Positions 44,228-55,520 of a DNA stretch of 64,000 nucleotides are shown piece by piece. Both the position numbers and the translations under genes were made by a program. Source of the DNA: Vesta saturnalis (lineage: Eukaryota; Arthropoda; Insecta; Coleoptera; Lampyridae); contig JARFJB010002137.1 of assembly GCA_036346205.1 (NCBI GenBank), forward strand, positions 244,501 through 308,500, read 5' to 3'. Under the pieces are notes generated by a model. That model was given only the letters and a program-made list of their open reading frames with translations. It was not told where the DNA came from and did not search any database. Numbering within the stretch: the first letter of the stretch is position 1; each line of letters opens with the position of its first letter.

Positions 44228-46800
44228 TTAATTTAATCATCACGCCATTTCCTTGCGGGGTAGGCAAAACGATCCCTGCCTCTTTTTTATTTTTCATTCA
44301 CAATCTTTCTCCATGCTTTCCTATCCCCGCATACCGCCCAGCTTCCGCAAGATTCACACATCTCCTTTTATTTTCAAAACTCCTTATCTTTCTTTCCTTT
44401 ATCATACATTCTACTACATTCAGCCAAGTTTTACGCGGCCTCCCAGGCCCGGCCTTAACTCGTTTCGAAGCTAGGCTCGTGCTTTCGTACTTCCAATCAC
44501 TTTCCTTCCAGCATTGACCCTTCGTCCAATCTCGCTATCCGTTGTACAATATGCAGTAAACAGTCTACCCAGATATACCAACTCGTCCACTTCACCCACA
44601 ATTTCATCTTGCAGAGTAAATACTCTATTCTTCTTTCCGCCTTCCCGATTAAACACCACAATCGTAGTTTTGTTCACGTTTACCTTTAGGTTCATACTCT
44701 CACAGACTGTATCAAACTTCCTCAGAGCAGTTTGTAGCTCATCCGAGTGTCACTTAATAAGACTGTGTTATCTGCATACACCAGAACTCGTACATCTACG
44801 TCACCAACCATTACACCATTTGTATCGGTGCATGCTTGCCTAACACGTTTATCCATGTATTTATCAAAATATCCACTCACCTCCTCTCATCCTAACACAT
44901 ACCCGGCTACCGTTGTATACTGCCCCTGTTCCGTTTATTAGACCTTTATTTATGCCATATTCAATGAATATTTCCCACAGGTTCTGCCTATTCACTCTGT
45001 CGTATGCTTTCTCTCGATCTACAAACGCACAGTACAGCTTCCTTTTTATACTTAAAAGTCTTTCCATTACCTACTGTAGAGCAACCATCTGATCAACACA
45101 TCCTCTCCCTGGTATGAAGCCACCCTGCACATCCCAAATCTTAGTTTGTGTAGTTCATCGTGCTCTATCAATCAGTATTCTTCCAAATACTTCACCAGGT
45201 ACACTGACCAAACTGATTCCTCTGTAGTTCTTGCATTCACTCTTATTCCCCTTACCTTTATACAGTGGTACAATGATCGCGCTCTTCCAATCCCTCAGCA
45301 CTTTTCCACTCTTAAGGCATGCATTGAATAATTCACACAATCTTCGTTAAGCTGTGCACCTCCGTACTTTAGCATTTCACTAGCGACTTCATCTACGCCT
45401 GCTCCTTTACCGTTTTCAACCTTCCTGCCCTTTTCTTTACCTCATTTATCCCAATATTCTTCTCAGTTTCATTCACCATTCCTTCTACATTTAACCCTTC
45501 AGCCTTACTTTCCTCACTAGCTTTCCGAAATATTCTTGCCAGCATTTCCTCACTTCATAATCGTCCCATACTATTTCGTTGCTCGTATTCAACACTCCTG
45601 CAGCGTTCTGTTTTAGGCCACATTTTGTATTTTTAACCCATTTCCAGAAAAATTTTTTGTTTCCCTCAAAATCAGTCTGCATTTTCTCTGCTTCCACAGT
45701 CATCACTTCCTCTTCACTTATTCTCACTGCCTCCTTCGCTTCTTTGTTTCTCAATCTGTACACCTCATACATTCGCTTTTTCTCAATCTAATTTTTTGCA
45801 GTAATCATTGCCATGTATGCATCTTTTTCTTACATACTGCCTTTTTTACCGATTCATTCCATCAAAAACATTATTTCTGTCTACCTACAGTCGCTCTTCC
45901 ACATAACACACATAACGTGCACTTTCAACATAGGTATCTTTTATTTGTCCATTTCACACTGATTCATTCACATTCAACACTTTACTCACAGCATCTGCGT
46001 ATTTCATTCTCGCACCATTATCTACTAGTTTGTCTACCCTAATTCTGGACGTTCGCACTACGTTTGCTTTCCTTCTGCAGACCTACTTTTGCCCTAAACA
46101 CTCTGGATACAACCAAGGAGTGGTCCTATGCACACCCCGATTCGCGTATTACTTTTGTGTCTTTCACCAGGTTTCTAAGTCGTTCATCATGCACTATCAA
46201 GTTAATCATACTTTTAGATTCACTTCTTTTCCATATATACATATGCATATTTTTATGTTTAAACCACGTATTAGATACGAACAGGCTTCTCTCCACACAG
46301 ATGTTCACTAAGCATTCACCATTCTCATTGACTCTTTGGTCTCCGAACTTTCCTAGAATGCGTTCAGTATGTTCAGTTCGTACATCCACCCATCCGTTCG
46401 TATCTCCCACTATCATCACTCTTTCGTTTGGCTTACATACGCTCAGCACGTTCTCTACATCATTCATTCATGCATAGGATGCAATAAGAAAAATTCTTCG
46501 AATCTCCAATTTCATTCTAACCCACATTACCCGGAGACATACCAATTCGTACTGTTTAACGCATCTTTTCGCTTTTCACTCCACAGCATCCTTTCCTTTG
46601 CGCTTTGTCTCCGATACACACAGAATACCTCTAACATTCCTCTTACCGACTCGCCATTCCTTCCTTGTACAGTCGTCAACAACAAGGCAGTCTATTTCGA
46701 CCTTGACCGCCCTTGTAGCCAGATCGATCCGGGGCAATTGTATTGTTCTCTTGACTAATATCATAGCCCACAGACCGGTTACTAGCCCCACCATGCCCGG
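44228..46800 (-). mobile_element. RTE-like LINE copy b, longest
   Basis: Minus-strand copy of the same LINE as 30351-31779, with the 3' end at 44228 (worn TTAAGT-type tail, CACGCCATTTCCTTGCGGGG). It extends further 5' than the other copies and includes endonuclease sequence. Several internal deletions. Confidence 0.9.
44251..46794 (-). pseudogene. RTE-like polyprotein pseudogene (copy b)
   Basis: Minus strand, 5' to 3': endonuclease start NVRGILCVSETKRKGKDAVE (46650-46576), endonuclease core MIVGDTNGWVDVRTEHTERI and FVSNTWFKHKNMHMYIWKRS, SMINLIVHDERLRNLVKDTK (46467-46126); linker FFWKWVKNTKCGLKQNAAGV (45772-45491); RT motifs SAIIVPLYKGKGNKSECKNY, CAFVDREKAYDRVNRQNLWE; a deletion; VLVYADNTVLLSD at about 44785 (YADD changed to YADN); LKVNVNKTTIVVFNREGGKK and ELVYLGRLFTAY. 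The APE-type endonuclease shows that the family nicks its target and primes on it. Many frameshifts; dead copy. Confidence 0.9.
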
Positions 46801-47574
46801 GACGATGTAGCATTCTCTACTGACGGTAACGTCCTACTACCATACAGTTATCTGTCTACCGCCCCGTTATTTAATTTCTTGATTTTAATGTTTTGCGCTA
46901 TTTTTCATTCATTAATAATTCATTGTTTGACACTAATGAATATCAAATGCTTGAATCTAACTGAAGGCGATATAATTTATACCTACTAAAACACACCCAA
47001 GCATTATTATATTTAAGAGCTTTACAGAAGTCTAAAATATAGTAAATGTTATTAAACGGTCCAAAAAGAGGCTTTCTTGAATACCAGCTAACAGAGGACG
47101 AACCGTGACAAATGTCAAAATCACAAAACAAACTTAATCGCATAAATATTGGCGCGTTATTGTGAAAGACGTTATATTCAATTAGAAAATTATTTATTTC
47201 AAGGTTTCAGGATAAAACAATAAAATCTAGAAATTCCGAGTCAAAAGATCAACCTTACGTATTTTGTGCTGCATTCAAATCTTCCAATAATGAATAATGG
47301 CGAATCCAAGAGATTAGTTTGATCCTCCGCTACAGGTATTTAAAATTTAACATTTCGAAACCTTCCAAAACACCATTCATCATTAGACAAATGTATAAAT
47401 TTAACTTTATTATTTAAATTTAGTCGATATATTTGTTCAATTAAAAGTTTTGAATAAGTTGATTTGTTTATATACGGTAACTTTCGTTTACGGGTATCAA
47501 GTTATGTTTCAGTATGTGTAGTTTTTCGGTAAACCTTAAAGGAAAACAGAAAATAATATGTGCAAAAGTGACAA
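46801..47574. other. No recognisable gene
   Basis: AT-rich; a 66-codon minus-strand frame (46943-47143) matches nothing I know. Confidence 0.35.
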
Positions 47575-47680
47575 ACTTGCATTAATTTCCTTTCCCATAG
47601 TAAACTGAAGTCTTGAATGAATACCATTTAAAAAGTCTAAAAATTCATTTAGTGCTTCTCCATATTTTGGCACCACATAA
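47575..47680 (-). pseudogene. Penelope family 2 RT fragment
   Basis: About 100 bases matching 62870-62960 (TTTCCTTTCCCATAGTAAAC, ATGAATACCATTTAAAAA, AGTGCTTCTCCATATTTTGG). It covers the piece between the YVDD box and the FLDI motif on the minus strand. No longer coding. Confidence 0.65.
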
Positions 47681-48609
47681 AAAGGCAGACTGGTATGCCT
47701 TAATTTTAACTTTTGGTATGGCTCATTTGTTTACAGTGTTTATCCTAGACCTCGAACCAATTAAATGTGTTTAGTCATCACAGCATTGCAATGATTGAAA
47801 ATGAAAATTACATTAAATATATGCATTCTCTTTCCAATGTACTGTAAAAATTAGAATCTTTAACGAGTAACGGAAAATTATGAATACCTAGGTAGATTAG
47901 TTATTATTTGACTAGATCAAGTTTTATTTATAAATGCTGTTACCATTTTTAAATTAAAGTATTTCACAGATATTACAATATGATTAAATATTGTTAAATT
48001 AGTTTCATGATTGTGGCATATTTGTCCTGTTAGAGTCCGGTAAAGGGTGTTCCAGAATGTCATTTTCAAGGCGATTGAGTAATATTTGATCCATTAAAAA
48101 CTACTTTTCCTTACTACAATACATGCAGATAATTGTTATAAGCAGACTTATTCATTTCATTTTCATACTTTATTAACTTATTTGACACATTAATTAATTT
48201 TGAAATCTATCATTACTACTGACCACCAATTGTTATTAAAACGTATAAATTTTGAATAATTTACCTTCAAATACACCATTCATAAGTCCAGGAGAAGTAT
48301 CTATAATTATGAGTTTCAACATTATAGTTTACACTTTCACAATAAACGCCAGTCACAGATTAAAATAGCTTAATAAAATTTAAAAAACCCAAAATTATAC
48401 TTGTTTTTTTTATTGAGCAACACAAAATATACAATAACTATATTTCATCCTGAAGTACATTCATTGTATTACTTTTTCTCATTACTTTAAAAATAAATTT
48501 CAACAATGCGTCAGAGCATTCTTTTATAACTACACTAGATTTAGTTTGGCTTAGCATAGTTTATGGTATACATACTTGCAATTCCGTATGTAATGCAATA
48601 AATAATAGT

Positions 48610-48646
<37 letters not shown>

Positions 48647-48745
48647 AATAATAAACTTTTGATTCGCAGCTTCTAAAGGTAACGATTAATATAATTCTCA
48701 ATATTGGAAATTATACATACCTTTTGATAATTAAAAGAGCTTATA
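47681..48745. other. No recognised gene; contains a repeat and a TA tract
   Basis: Holds the 48348-48495 repeat and a TA tract at 48614-48642; otherwise AT-rich without features. Confidence 0.4.
48348..48495. repeat. Two-copy dispersed repeat, first copy
   Basis: CAGATTAAAATA, TATTGAGCAACACAAAAT, TACAATAACT, ATCCTGAAGTAC and TTTCTCATTACTT recur in the same order and orientation at 55828-55955. Non-coding, class unknown. Both copies lie close to Penelope insertions. Confidence 0.75.
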
Positions 48746-48758
48746 AACCTTTCTAATT

Positions 48759-49016
48759 ATGCTTTCAAATGATGCTTTTGAAGCGCTTTCTAAGGTTGGA
48801 AATTTTACGGTAACACCAAAGGTAATACCTTTTGAGGACATAATTTCCAATATCGAAAATTATATTAAATCGTTACAATTTGATGCTGCGAATGAAGTTA
48901 GATATAAATCTTTTAACATATTACGTAAGCAAAACATCCAAAGAGCAACTTATCCTTTCGTCAGCGTCGCGCTTTATTTGATCTTAAACGTATGTGAAAC
49001 TATAATAATAAAGGAT
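48759..49016 (+). pseudogene. Penelope 2a N-terminal region
   Basis: MLSNDAFEALSKVGNFTVTP followed by KVIPFEDIISNIENYIKSLQ, then EVRYKSFNILRKQNIQ, the conserved lead-in of Penelope proteins (LSxGLxFxxTPxxIPxEDII pattern). It then decays, and the mariner-like element begins at 49018. Confidence 0.8.
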
Positions 49017-49017
49017 T

Positions 49018-50223
49018 ACAAATTAAGAGTGCCATGTTTTTACTTAATAAAAACAAAAAGAAATAATGGCTTATTTTTTGAAAATGGAGCGGTGGCCAAT
49101 TGAACAAATGATTGCTTGTGTAGAGCATTTTATTAGAATAAACTCCCAGCCGTGGTTTCGACAACAGTTTAATTTTTCAGCGCCCCCAAATTGCAGGAAA
49201 ATTGCAAGATGCATCGAAAAATATTGTCTTAAGGATACTAAACTTACAGAGAGGAAAAAACTACTAGAACAGAACTGAATATTTCGCAAGTAAGGAACAG
49301 AATTCAAGAAAATTCCAATGAATCCATGCAACGTTTATCACAGCAAGCAGGAATTTCGCGTGAGTCGGGAAGAACAATCGTAAAGGATGATTTACTCTTC
49401 CGATCTTACAAATGGCAAAAACCCCAAAAAATTCTTCCAATAGACCGAAAGTCACGTTTAGAATTCAATTTATAGCTTTTGGGCAGAGGCGATAACTTTG
49501 TCAACGAAATAATCATGAATGACGATGCAAATTTTCAATTGCATGGGAAGAGGAACAAAAAAAATTTGCGTTACTGGTCTGTCGAAAACCCTCAAGTTAC
49601 ATTCGAAGAATTGTCAAAAGGTAACTTTATGGTGTGGAATATGATCAGCTTGAATATTGGGACCATATTGTTTTGAAGATGAAATGGAAAACGCTGTAGT
49701 TGTCACTGCTCAACTCCAATTACTAATAAACTATACTTGGTATCAGCAAGATGGTGCAAGGCCTCATGTATCCAACATGTCTATAGGAGTGTTACGAGAG
49801 TTCTTTCCTGGTCGTCTGATTTTCCAGCGTGAAGGTCAGTTGAGACCTCCTCACTCTCCAAATTTGTCGGCTTGGGATTATTTCTTATGGGGTCATGTTA
49901 AATTTAAAGTTTATCACAACCGATCTGAAACCATGGAAGACTTAAGGCGAAACATTCGACAAGATATTGGTAAGATTTCGCCAGAAATGTGTCAGCGTGC
50001 AATGCGTTCATTGTTGCATCGATCGCAGTCATGTATCGAAGTAAACGGGGGTGATCTGGTCGATGCAATTTTTAAGTATTAATAGTTAATTTAGGATTAA
50101 GCATTTATTTAACTTGTTATTAAACTTTAGCTTTTACTCTACAATATTCAATAAAAAATTTGGTGTCCAACTAATTTCGTTTTTTGATAATTTCAGTTTA
50201 AAATCAGGACACTCTTAATTTGT
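49018..50223 (+). mobile_element. Mariner-like transposon inserted in Penelope 2a
   Basis: Ends are inverted repeats: CAAATTAAGAGTGCCATG at 49019 and its partner CAGGACACTCTTAATTTG ending about 50222. The left flank has TA as expected for mariner insertion; the right flank reads TC, perhaps a mutation. About 1.2 kb, the size of a complete mariner-like element. Confidence 0.82.
49066..50082 (+). pseudogene. Mariner-like transposase, frameshifted
   Basis: N-terminal helix-turn-helix: RWPIEQMIACVEHFIRINSQ, FNFSAPPNCRKIARCIEKYC. Middle: NESMQRLSQQAGISRESGRT. Catalytic domain: first Asp in NDDANFQLHGKRNKKNLRYW, second in WYQQDGARPHVSNMSIGVLR, third in HSPNLSAWDYFLWGHVKFKV; C-terminus MRSLLHRSQSCIEVNGGDLV. 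All three acidic residues of the DD-x-D triad are present, and the last 141 codons (49657-50082) are intact, but at least two frameshifts and stops lie upstream. Family length is about 340 residues. It may have been cross-mobilised but is not active as it stands. Confidence 0.9.
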
Positions 50224-50500
50224 CACCCTTTATTCCACCAGAAAAAGGTCATGCAACTGTTATATTAAATATGAACGACTATAATATTAAAGTAGAACAA
50301 CTGTTGGAACCACCGATTTATCGCGAACTACTAAAAGATCCTACAAAAAAGTTTCTTTCGAAAACTAAAGAACTTATTAAATTATCATGTATTCGTGAAG
50401 AAATATAAAAGAAACTATTTACCTCAAAAGATCTTTCACCAAAACTATATGGTCTACCAAAAATCCATAAACATTTTAAATTTTTATTTTAAATTTGTAT
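50224..50500 (+). pseudogene. Penelope 2a RT motif 1-2 region
   Basis: PFIPPEKGHATVILNMNDYN, then LLEPPIYRELLKDPTKKFLS, a stop, and SPKLYGLPKIHK. These are the first RT motifs of Penelope-like elements. Coding ends where the foldback element starts. Confidence 0.88.
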
Positions 50501-50504
50501 TGCA

Positions 50505-51760
50505 ATATCATATACGGGGTGCGTAAAGGAGATATCAAAACAAGTTATTTACAAAAAATTATAGACAACTTCAAAATTCACATTATAAGATTATTTTCGT
50601 ATTTACAGGGTGTTACATATTACCAGGGTGAACCAAACATACTTTTTTTAATGGGACACCCTATATATTATTTTAAATTTAGATACTTCCAATACAGGGT
50701 TTCATTACGTTATACAGGGTATTTCAAAAGTTATGGTCAATTGTACACGAAAATAGTTCTCATTTCAACGTCCTGTATACCCTAGACAGAACAACCTAAC
50801 AATAATTTCTTTCAGGCATAACTTTTTGACATTGGTACAGTGTTACGAGAAAGTGCTATTTCTTTATTATTGCACCAATTGAGTATAGAGCGAGCCAAAA
50901 CTTGAGCACATGATTTTGTAATTTTTTCAAATGAATCACCCTGTATGTGATTTTAAAAAGTGATAATACACTTTATGTTCTTTCATTTTTATTAAGCAGT
51001 CCTTATAGTTCGTTAATTTCTGAGATATTTTCAATTTACTAACAGAAAGAGATTTTTTTTTAAATTTCTATTAAAGTTAGCGGTGATTAATTTTATAAGA
51101 ATCTTGTCTTAATAACCGATGTTTTTTGAATTTTTTATAATAATTTGTCACACTTTTATTTGTTGACGGCTAACTTGTTATAATAGAAATTTTTAAAAAA
51201 ACCTCTTTCTTTTATTAAATTGAAAATATCTCAGAAATTAACGATTTTAGCTAAATGGAGTGCTTAATAAAAATGAAAGAACGTAAAGTGTATTTTCACT
51301 TTTTAAAATAAAATATAGGGTGATTCATTCGAAAAAATTGACAAAATCGTGGGTTCGAGTTTTAGCTCGCTCTATATTCATTTTGTGCAATATTAAAGAA
51401 ATAGCACTTTCTTGTAACAGTGTACTAATGTCAAAAAGTTATGCCTGGAAAAAAATATTGTTAGGTTGTTCTGTCTAGGGTATACAGGACGTTGAAATGA
51501 GAATGATTTACGTGTACAATTGACCATAACTTTTGAAATACCCTGTATAACGTAATGAAACCCTATATTGGAAGTATGGGGGAGATGAGCTTAATCTAAA
51601 TTTGAAATACTATGTAACACCCTGTAAATACGAAAATAATTTTATAATGTGAAGTTTGAAGTTGCCTATAATTTTTGTAAATAACTTTTTTTGATGTCTC
51701 CTTTAATAACGGATATATCGTACTTCGACGCGCTAATGCCGCACCCTGTATGTAAAACGC
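50505..51760. mobile_element. Large foldback element, about 560-bp arms
   Basis: Left arm about 50530-51095 and right arm about 51150-51700 are near-complete reverse complements. Paired words: AAAGGAGATATCAAAA/TTTTTGATGTCTCCTTT, TACAGGGTGTTACATA, ATACAGGGTTTCATTACG, CAACGTCCTGTATACCCTAG and GAGTATAGAGCGAGC. The outer ends carry ACAGGGTGCG-type words. The right end has about 45 extra bases. No coding capacity. The motif GGGTGxxxC and CCCTGTATA recurs in other arthropod repeats. Inserted cleanly between two Penelope coding blocks. Confidence 0.88.
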
Positions 51761-52780
51761 CCCATTATATTAAAAATTCTGCCAACTTCATTGAAGAAAT
51801 ACATAATTTCAAAATTGAAGAGAGTCATTTAATGGTCGGTTTTGATGTTTCACTTTTTCGAAAAGTTCCTCTAAAAGAAACAATTGCATATATTGATCAT
51901 ATTTTTCTAAAGGATATAACAATTCTTTTTCAGCACTGTCTTACTGCGCCATATTTGCAGTGGAATAATAAATTCTATGAATAGCTTGATGGGGTAACAA
52001 TGGGTAGCCTTCTTAGTTCTATTAGAGCTAATTTTTACATGCAGAAATTTTAAACTTTAGTGTTACAAAATGCACTTAAAAAACCTTTAGTTTGGTATAG
52101 ATACGTAGATGACACATTTGTTATTTGGTGACACGGAGAGGAAGCACTACATGAAATTTTAATTTTTATAAATGATATACATCCTAGCATCCAATTTGCC
52201 ATGGAAAAAGAAACTAATGAAAATTTACCATTTCTTGACATATTAATATCTAAAACTAATAATTCACTATCTTTTAGTGTTTACAGAAAGCCGACACACA
52301 CTGATAGGTACATTCATAAATCAAACCATCATCCACGTCAAAAAATTAGTGCCATTCAAAATTTAGTGGATCGAGAAAAAGGAATTTGTGATCCTGAATT
52401 TTTTAAAGATTAATATAAATATTTAACAAAATCCTTAGGAGCTAATGGAAGTTCATTAATGATATTAATAATGTTATTACACATGCTAGACATACCTATA
52501 AAGAAAAACCAGTGCGTAGTGTTTGGTACTGCTTTTCTTCCTTTTATAACTAATCTTACAAATAGAACTTAAAATATCCTAATTAATCACGGCATTAGGA
52601 CTATTTTTAAACCTACAAGAAAAATTAAAGAACATTAAGGTCACCTAAAAATGTTTCAAACCCGCTATCAACTGCCGGAGTAGAACATATGAGATTTTGT
52701 AGATTAGGTCAACCAGAGAAATCTGCGTTGGCTGAGCATGTTTTCTCTTTTTCGAATTACATAAATTTGTTTTAACATCT
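51760..52780 (+). pseudogene. Penelope 2a RT catalytic region and GIY-YIG remnant
   Basis: HYIKNSANFIEEIHNFKIEE and LMVGFDVSLFRKVPLKETIA are RT motif 3. Then MGSLLSSIRANFYM (motif 4), LVWYRYVDDTFVIW with an intact YVDD catalytic box at 52099-52113, IHPSIQFAMEKETNENLPFL, DILISKTNNSLSFSVYRKPT, HTDRYIHKSNHHPRQKISAI, and a degraded GIY-YIG part (FCRLGQPEKS-like, LAEHVFSFS-like). Stops at several points. Among the Penelope copies here only this one keeps YVDD. Confidence 0.9.
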
Positions 52781-52945
52781 TGAACAGCTTAGGTCGATTA
52801 CTGTAAGTGTTATCGAAAGGTTTAGATTTGTGTAAAACATTAATACAAAAATGCACCGTTGAAAACCTAAAAAGTTAAGTATTTTAAGTATGTGTAATAA
52901 TGGTGAAAGTTTAAATTTTCAAAATTAATGGAAATTTATACAATC

Positions 52946-53559
52946 TAACGTACTATGTATTAATTAGTAATTGCTTCGTTTAATTAACATTTATATGATC
53001 CATGTGGATCACATAAAGTTTATTTTAATTTTTTACTTAAATAATCTACATATACTCAATTCAATTTGTTTTTGATTAAAGTGAGCTCTGAAAGTTTAAG
53101 GAGATTATGGTAATCCTTTATTCACAAAGAAAAGTTCCGAAGTGGTTTAATTTAAGGTTAGTTTTACATCAAATGCTTAGGCTACGTTGCCAACTTTTCT
53201 TCTGTATCATTTCATTACTATTGAAGGCATTTTTTCCTTCGCATGTTAAATTATGTATACATAATTTTCGTACAACTGATTTCACGTGCACGAACAATTA
53301 TTAAGACAAAAGGATGGAGGACATTTACTTTAGATTCTTCAGAAATTTTGACAATTGATCCAAATTAAATTTTTTGAATTTCAAATACTTCACCGTGATT
53401 TACGATTCATGACCTATCCTGGAGATCTAATTCTTGTCTCTTCATTATTTCATTAGAAGTAATGGTGACACATTCAGTATATGTGATTAATATTGCTTTT
53501 TGAATGCGGAATTTTCTATTGTTAGTCCTTGTTTGCAGAGGGTGTTCTGGAAACAAGAA
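52946..53559. other. No recognisable feature
   Basis: AT-rich spacer between Penelope 2a and 1b. Confidence 0.4.
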
Positions 53560-55149
53560 GTTATGGTAACAAATCATTAAGGTAAAACAGCAAACTTCAT
53601 GTAAATTATTATTCTATATCTAAAATATCGGTTAAAGGTGAGTCTACAAGCTCAACTTGTTCGTTTATTAAAGGTACTGTCTGTTTATGTTTATAAACTT
53701 CGAATACTTCCAAAACATCTAATTGGTCTTTTTTATTACAAAAATGTAAAAATGTAATGTTGTTTTGTGATGACATGAGGTGATCGTTTACTTTACTATC
53801 AAATGCTTGGCATACTTTGATTTGTCTGTGTGTTTATATTTGTAATATCTAATGCGTTCTTTGTATCTAATATCAAAGTTCCTAAGTGTTTATCCAATAT
53901 AAACAGAATTACAGAATGTGCAGTTCAATTTATAAATACTCTCCTTCAAAGTGTTAGTTGAATCTTTCGCATTAAATAAATATTTAAGAACATAAGTATT
54001 AGTTTTGAAAGCAACTTTGTACTTCTTCTTCTTTTGTCATATGTAAGCTACTATTTTCTGATATTTTTCCAAAATGTGAAATTGATACGTATTTATTTTC
54101 TTTCGGTTCTGTATAAACTGGGTAAATATCTTTGATAGATAATTATTGTACTGTTGATTTTAAATCAGACGATTTGCGTGTACAATTTGTTTTATACTTG
54201 ATTTTTAACAAAAGTGTCGGTTATACTTGAAATATAACCAGTTGTTTGTGCAATTTGTTTTATAATTGATATTTCTTGATTGAAATTTGTTTGGTTTAAT
54301 GGTAACGGCACTGCTCTATGTACTAATGATTTATATGCAGCTAATTTATATGTTTTATGATGACATGAATCATTTGTAATTGTAATGTCTGCATGTGTAG
54401 GTTTCTAAATATGGAGAACTCAAACTTGTTCTATGTTTTAACTTTTATGTTTAAATCTAGAAAATTAATGGCTCTATATTGTTCTTTTTTTAGTGTAAAC
54501 TTTATAAGTTGCGTCGATCGGCCTATTTCCACAGCGTTTGCTTTTATCGCGCGATGTTTCGGACGCGGACTCTGCTTCCGGGCTCAGGCTTAGTCTTGAT
54601 AAGGACAGATTTCGCACTTTATTTCAGTCCTTCTCAGCATAAACTGTGGAAAAATACCGAATATCTCAACTAACATGATACCATATTTGCAAAACACTTA
54701 TAATATGTAAATTGCTAGTATTAATTAAAAACTCATCGATGAAATCTCATGAACGATCAGAGCATGCTAAAATATCATTAACATAACGAAACTAAAATAC
54801 AATCTTATCAGAACCATTCAATTGAAAAAAATTGATCTTCTAAATTACCCATAAAGGTATTAGCTAAAATGGGCGAAATTGGACTGCCCATACGTAAATC
54901 ATATTTTTGTACATAAATGTCATTATTGAATGTGAAATAATTTTGATTAACACACATGTCCATTAATTTAATTAATTCCATTCTTGTAACTAATTCAACA
55001 TTATTATTAATTAAAAAAATATTTAAGGTTCGCATACATTCTTGAGGGAGTATTTTAGAAAACATACTGGGAACATCAACAACATTTTTTAGTTTATTAA
55101 TTAGTTCTAAAGAATTATTAATAGAGTGTTTAGATTTGCACCTAATCAT
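53560..55149 (-). pseudogene. Penelope RT/GIY-YIG pseudogene (1b)
   Basis: First block, 55149-54808: HSINNSLELINKLKNVVDVP, FSKILPQECMRTLNIFLINN, FNNDIYVQKYDLRMGSPISP, ILANTFMGNLEDQFF. The catalytic box at about 54750 reads RYVNDILAC (Asp to Asn). After a GC-rich insertion come AINFLDLNIK, FSIFRNLHMQT, and the GIY-YIG end VNDHLMSSQNNITFLHFCNK, KDQLDVLEVFEVYKHKQ, VPLINEQVELVDSPL. Stops and frameshifts throughout. Close to 1a at the 3' end. Confidence 0.85.
54513..54706. repeat. GC-rich insertion within Penelope 1b
   Basis: About 195 bases with high GC interrupt the run INTSNLH...IKFTL. The ends carry ACTTATAA-like inverted words. Minus-strand text includes TGCTGAGAAGGACTGAAAT and GAGTCCGCGTCCGAAAC, which resemble terminal sequences of some other Penelope-like elements. 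Source uncertain. Confidence 0.55.
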
Positions 55150-55520
55150 ATTTTAGTAAATAAACTAAACAATTTAAAGTACAAATCAAAACCTTCGATT
55201 ATAATATTGTAATAAAAAAGACAAATTAGATGTTTTGGAAGGATTTGAAATTTATAAACATAAACAATAAGTACGTTTAATGAACGAATAGGTTGATCTT
55301 ATAAACTCATTGCATTAACAGAGATAGAATGATAGTTGACATCAAGTTTGCTGTTTTACCTTAATGATTTGTTACCATAACTATTTGTTTGTTATTTTAT
55401 TTATATATTCTTTCTTGATAATGTAAATGTTGTATTGAAACGCGTACATAAGTAAGTAATAATATAAAAGTAATTGTGTAATTGTATTTTAAACAGTGCT
55501 ATTAAAGAACCAGTTAGTAA

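Larger units (their letters stand above)
48746..52945 (+). mobile_element. Penelope-like element 2a, twice interrupted
   Basis: Three coding blocks (48759-49016, 50224-50500, 51760-52780) follow the Penelope protein order and are separated by a mariner-like transposon and a large foldback element. The 3' part ends in ACTGTAAGTGTTATCGAAAG and AGTATGTGTAATAATGGTG, shared with copy 2b. Confidence 0.85.
53560..55520 (-). mobile_element. Penelope-like element 1b with inverted head
   Basis: Main body on the minus strand (55149 to about 53560). Its 5' side (55180-55520) carries a plus-strand copy of the family 1 3' end: DKLDVLEGFEIYKHK-like coding, then the pseudo-LTR with TTCTTTCTTGATAATG and GTATTGAAACGCG. 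Same head arrangement as element 1a. Confidence 0.8.

Noticed and set aside
46030..46758. Plus-strand frames of 93-137 codons
   Set aside because: Shadows of the minus-strand endonuclease region of RTE copy b.
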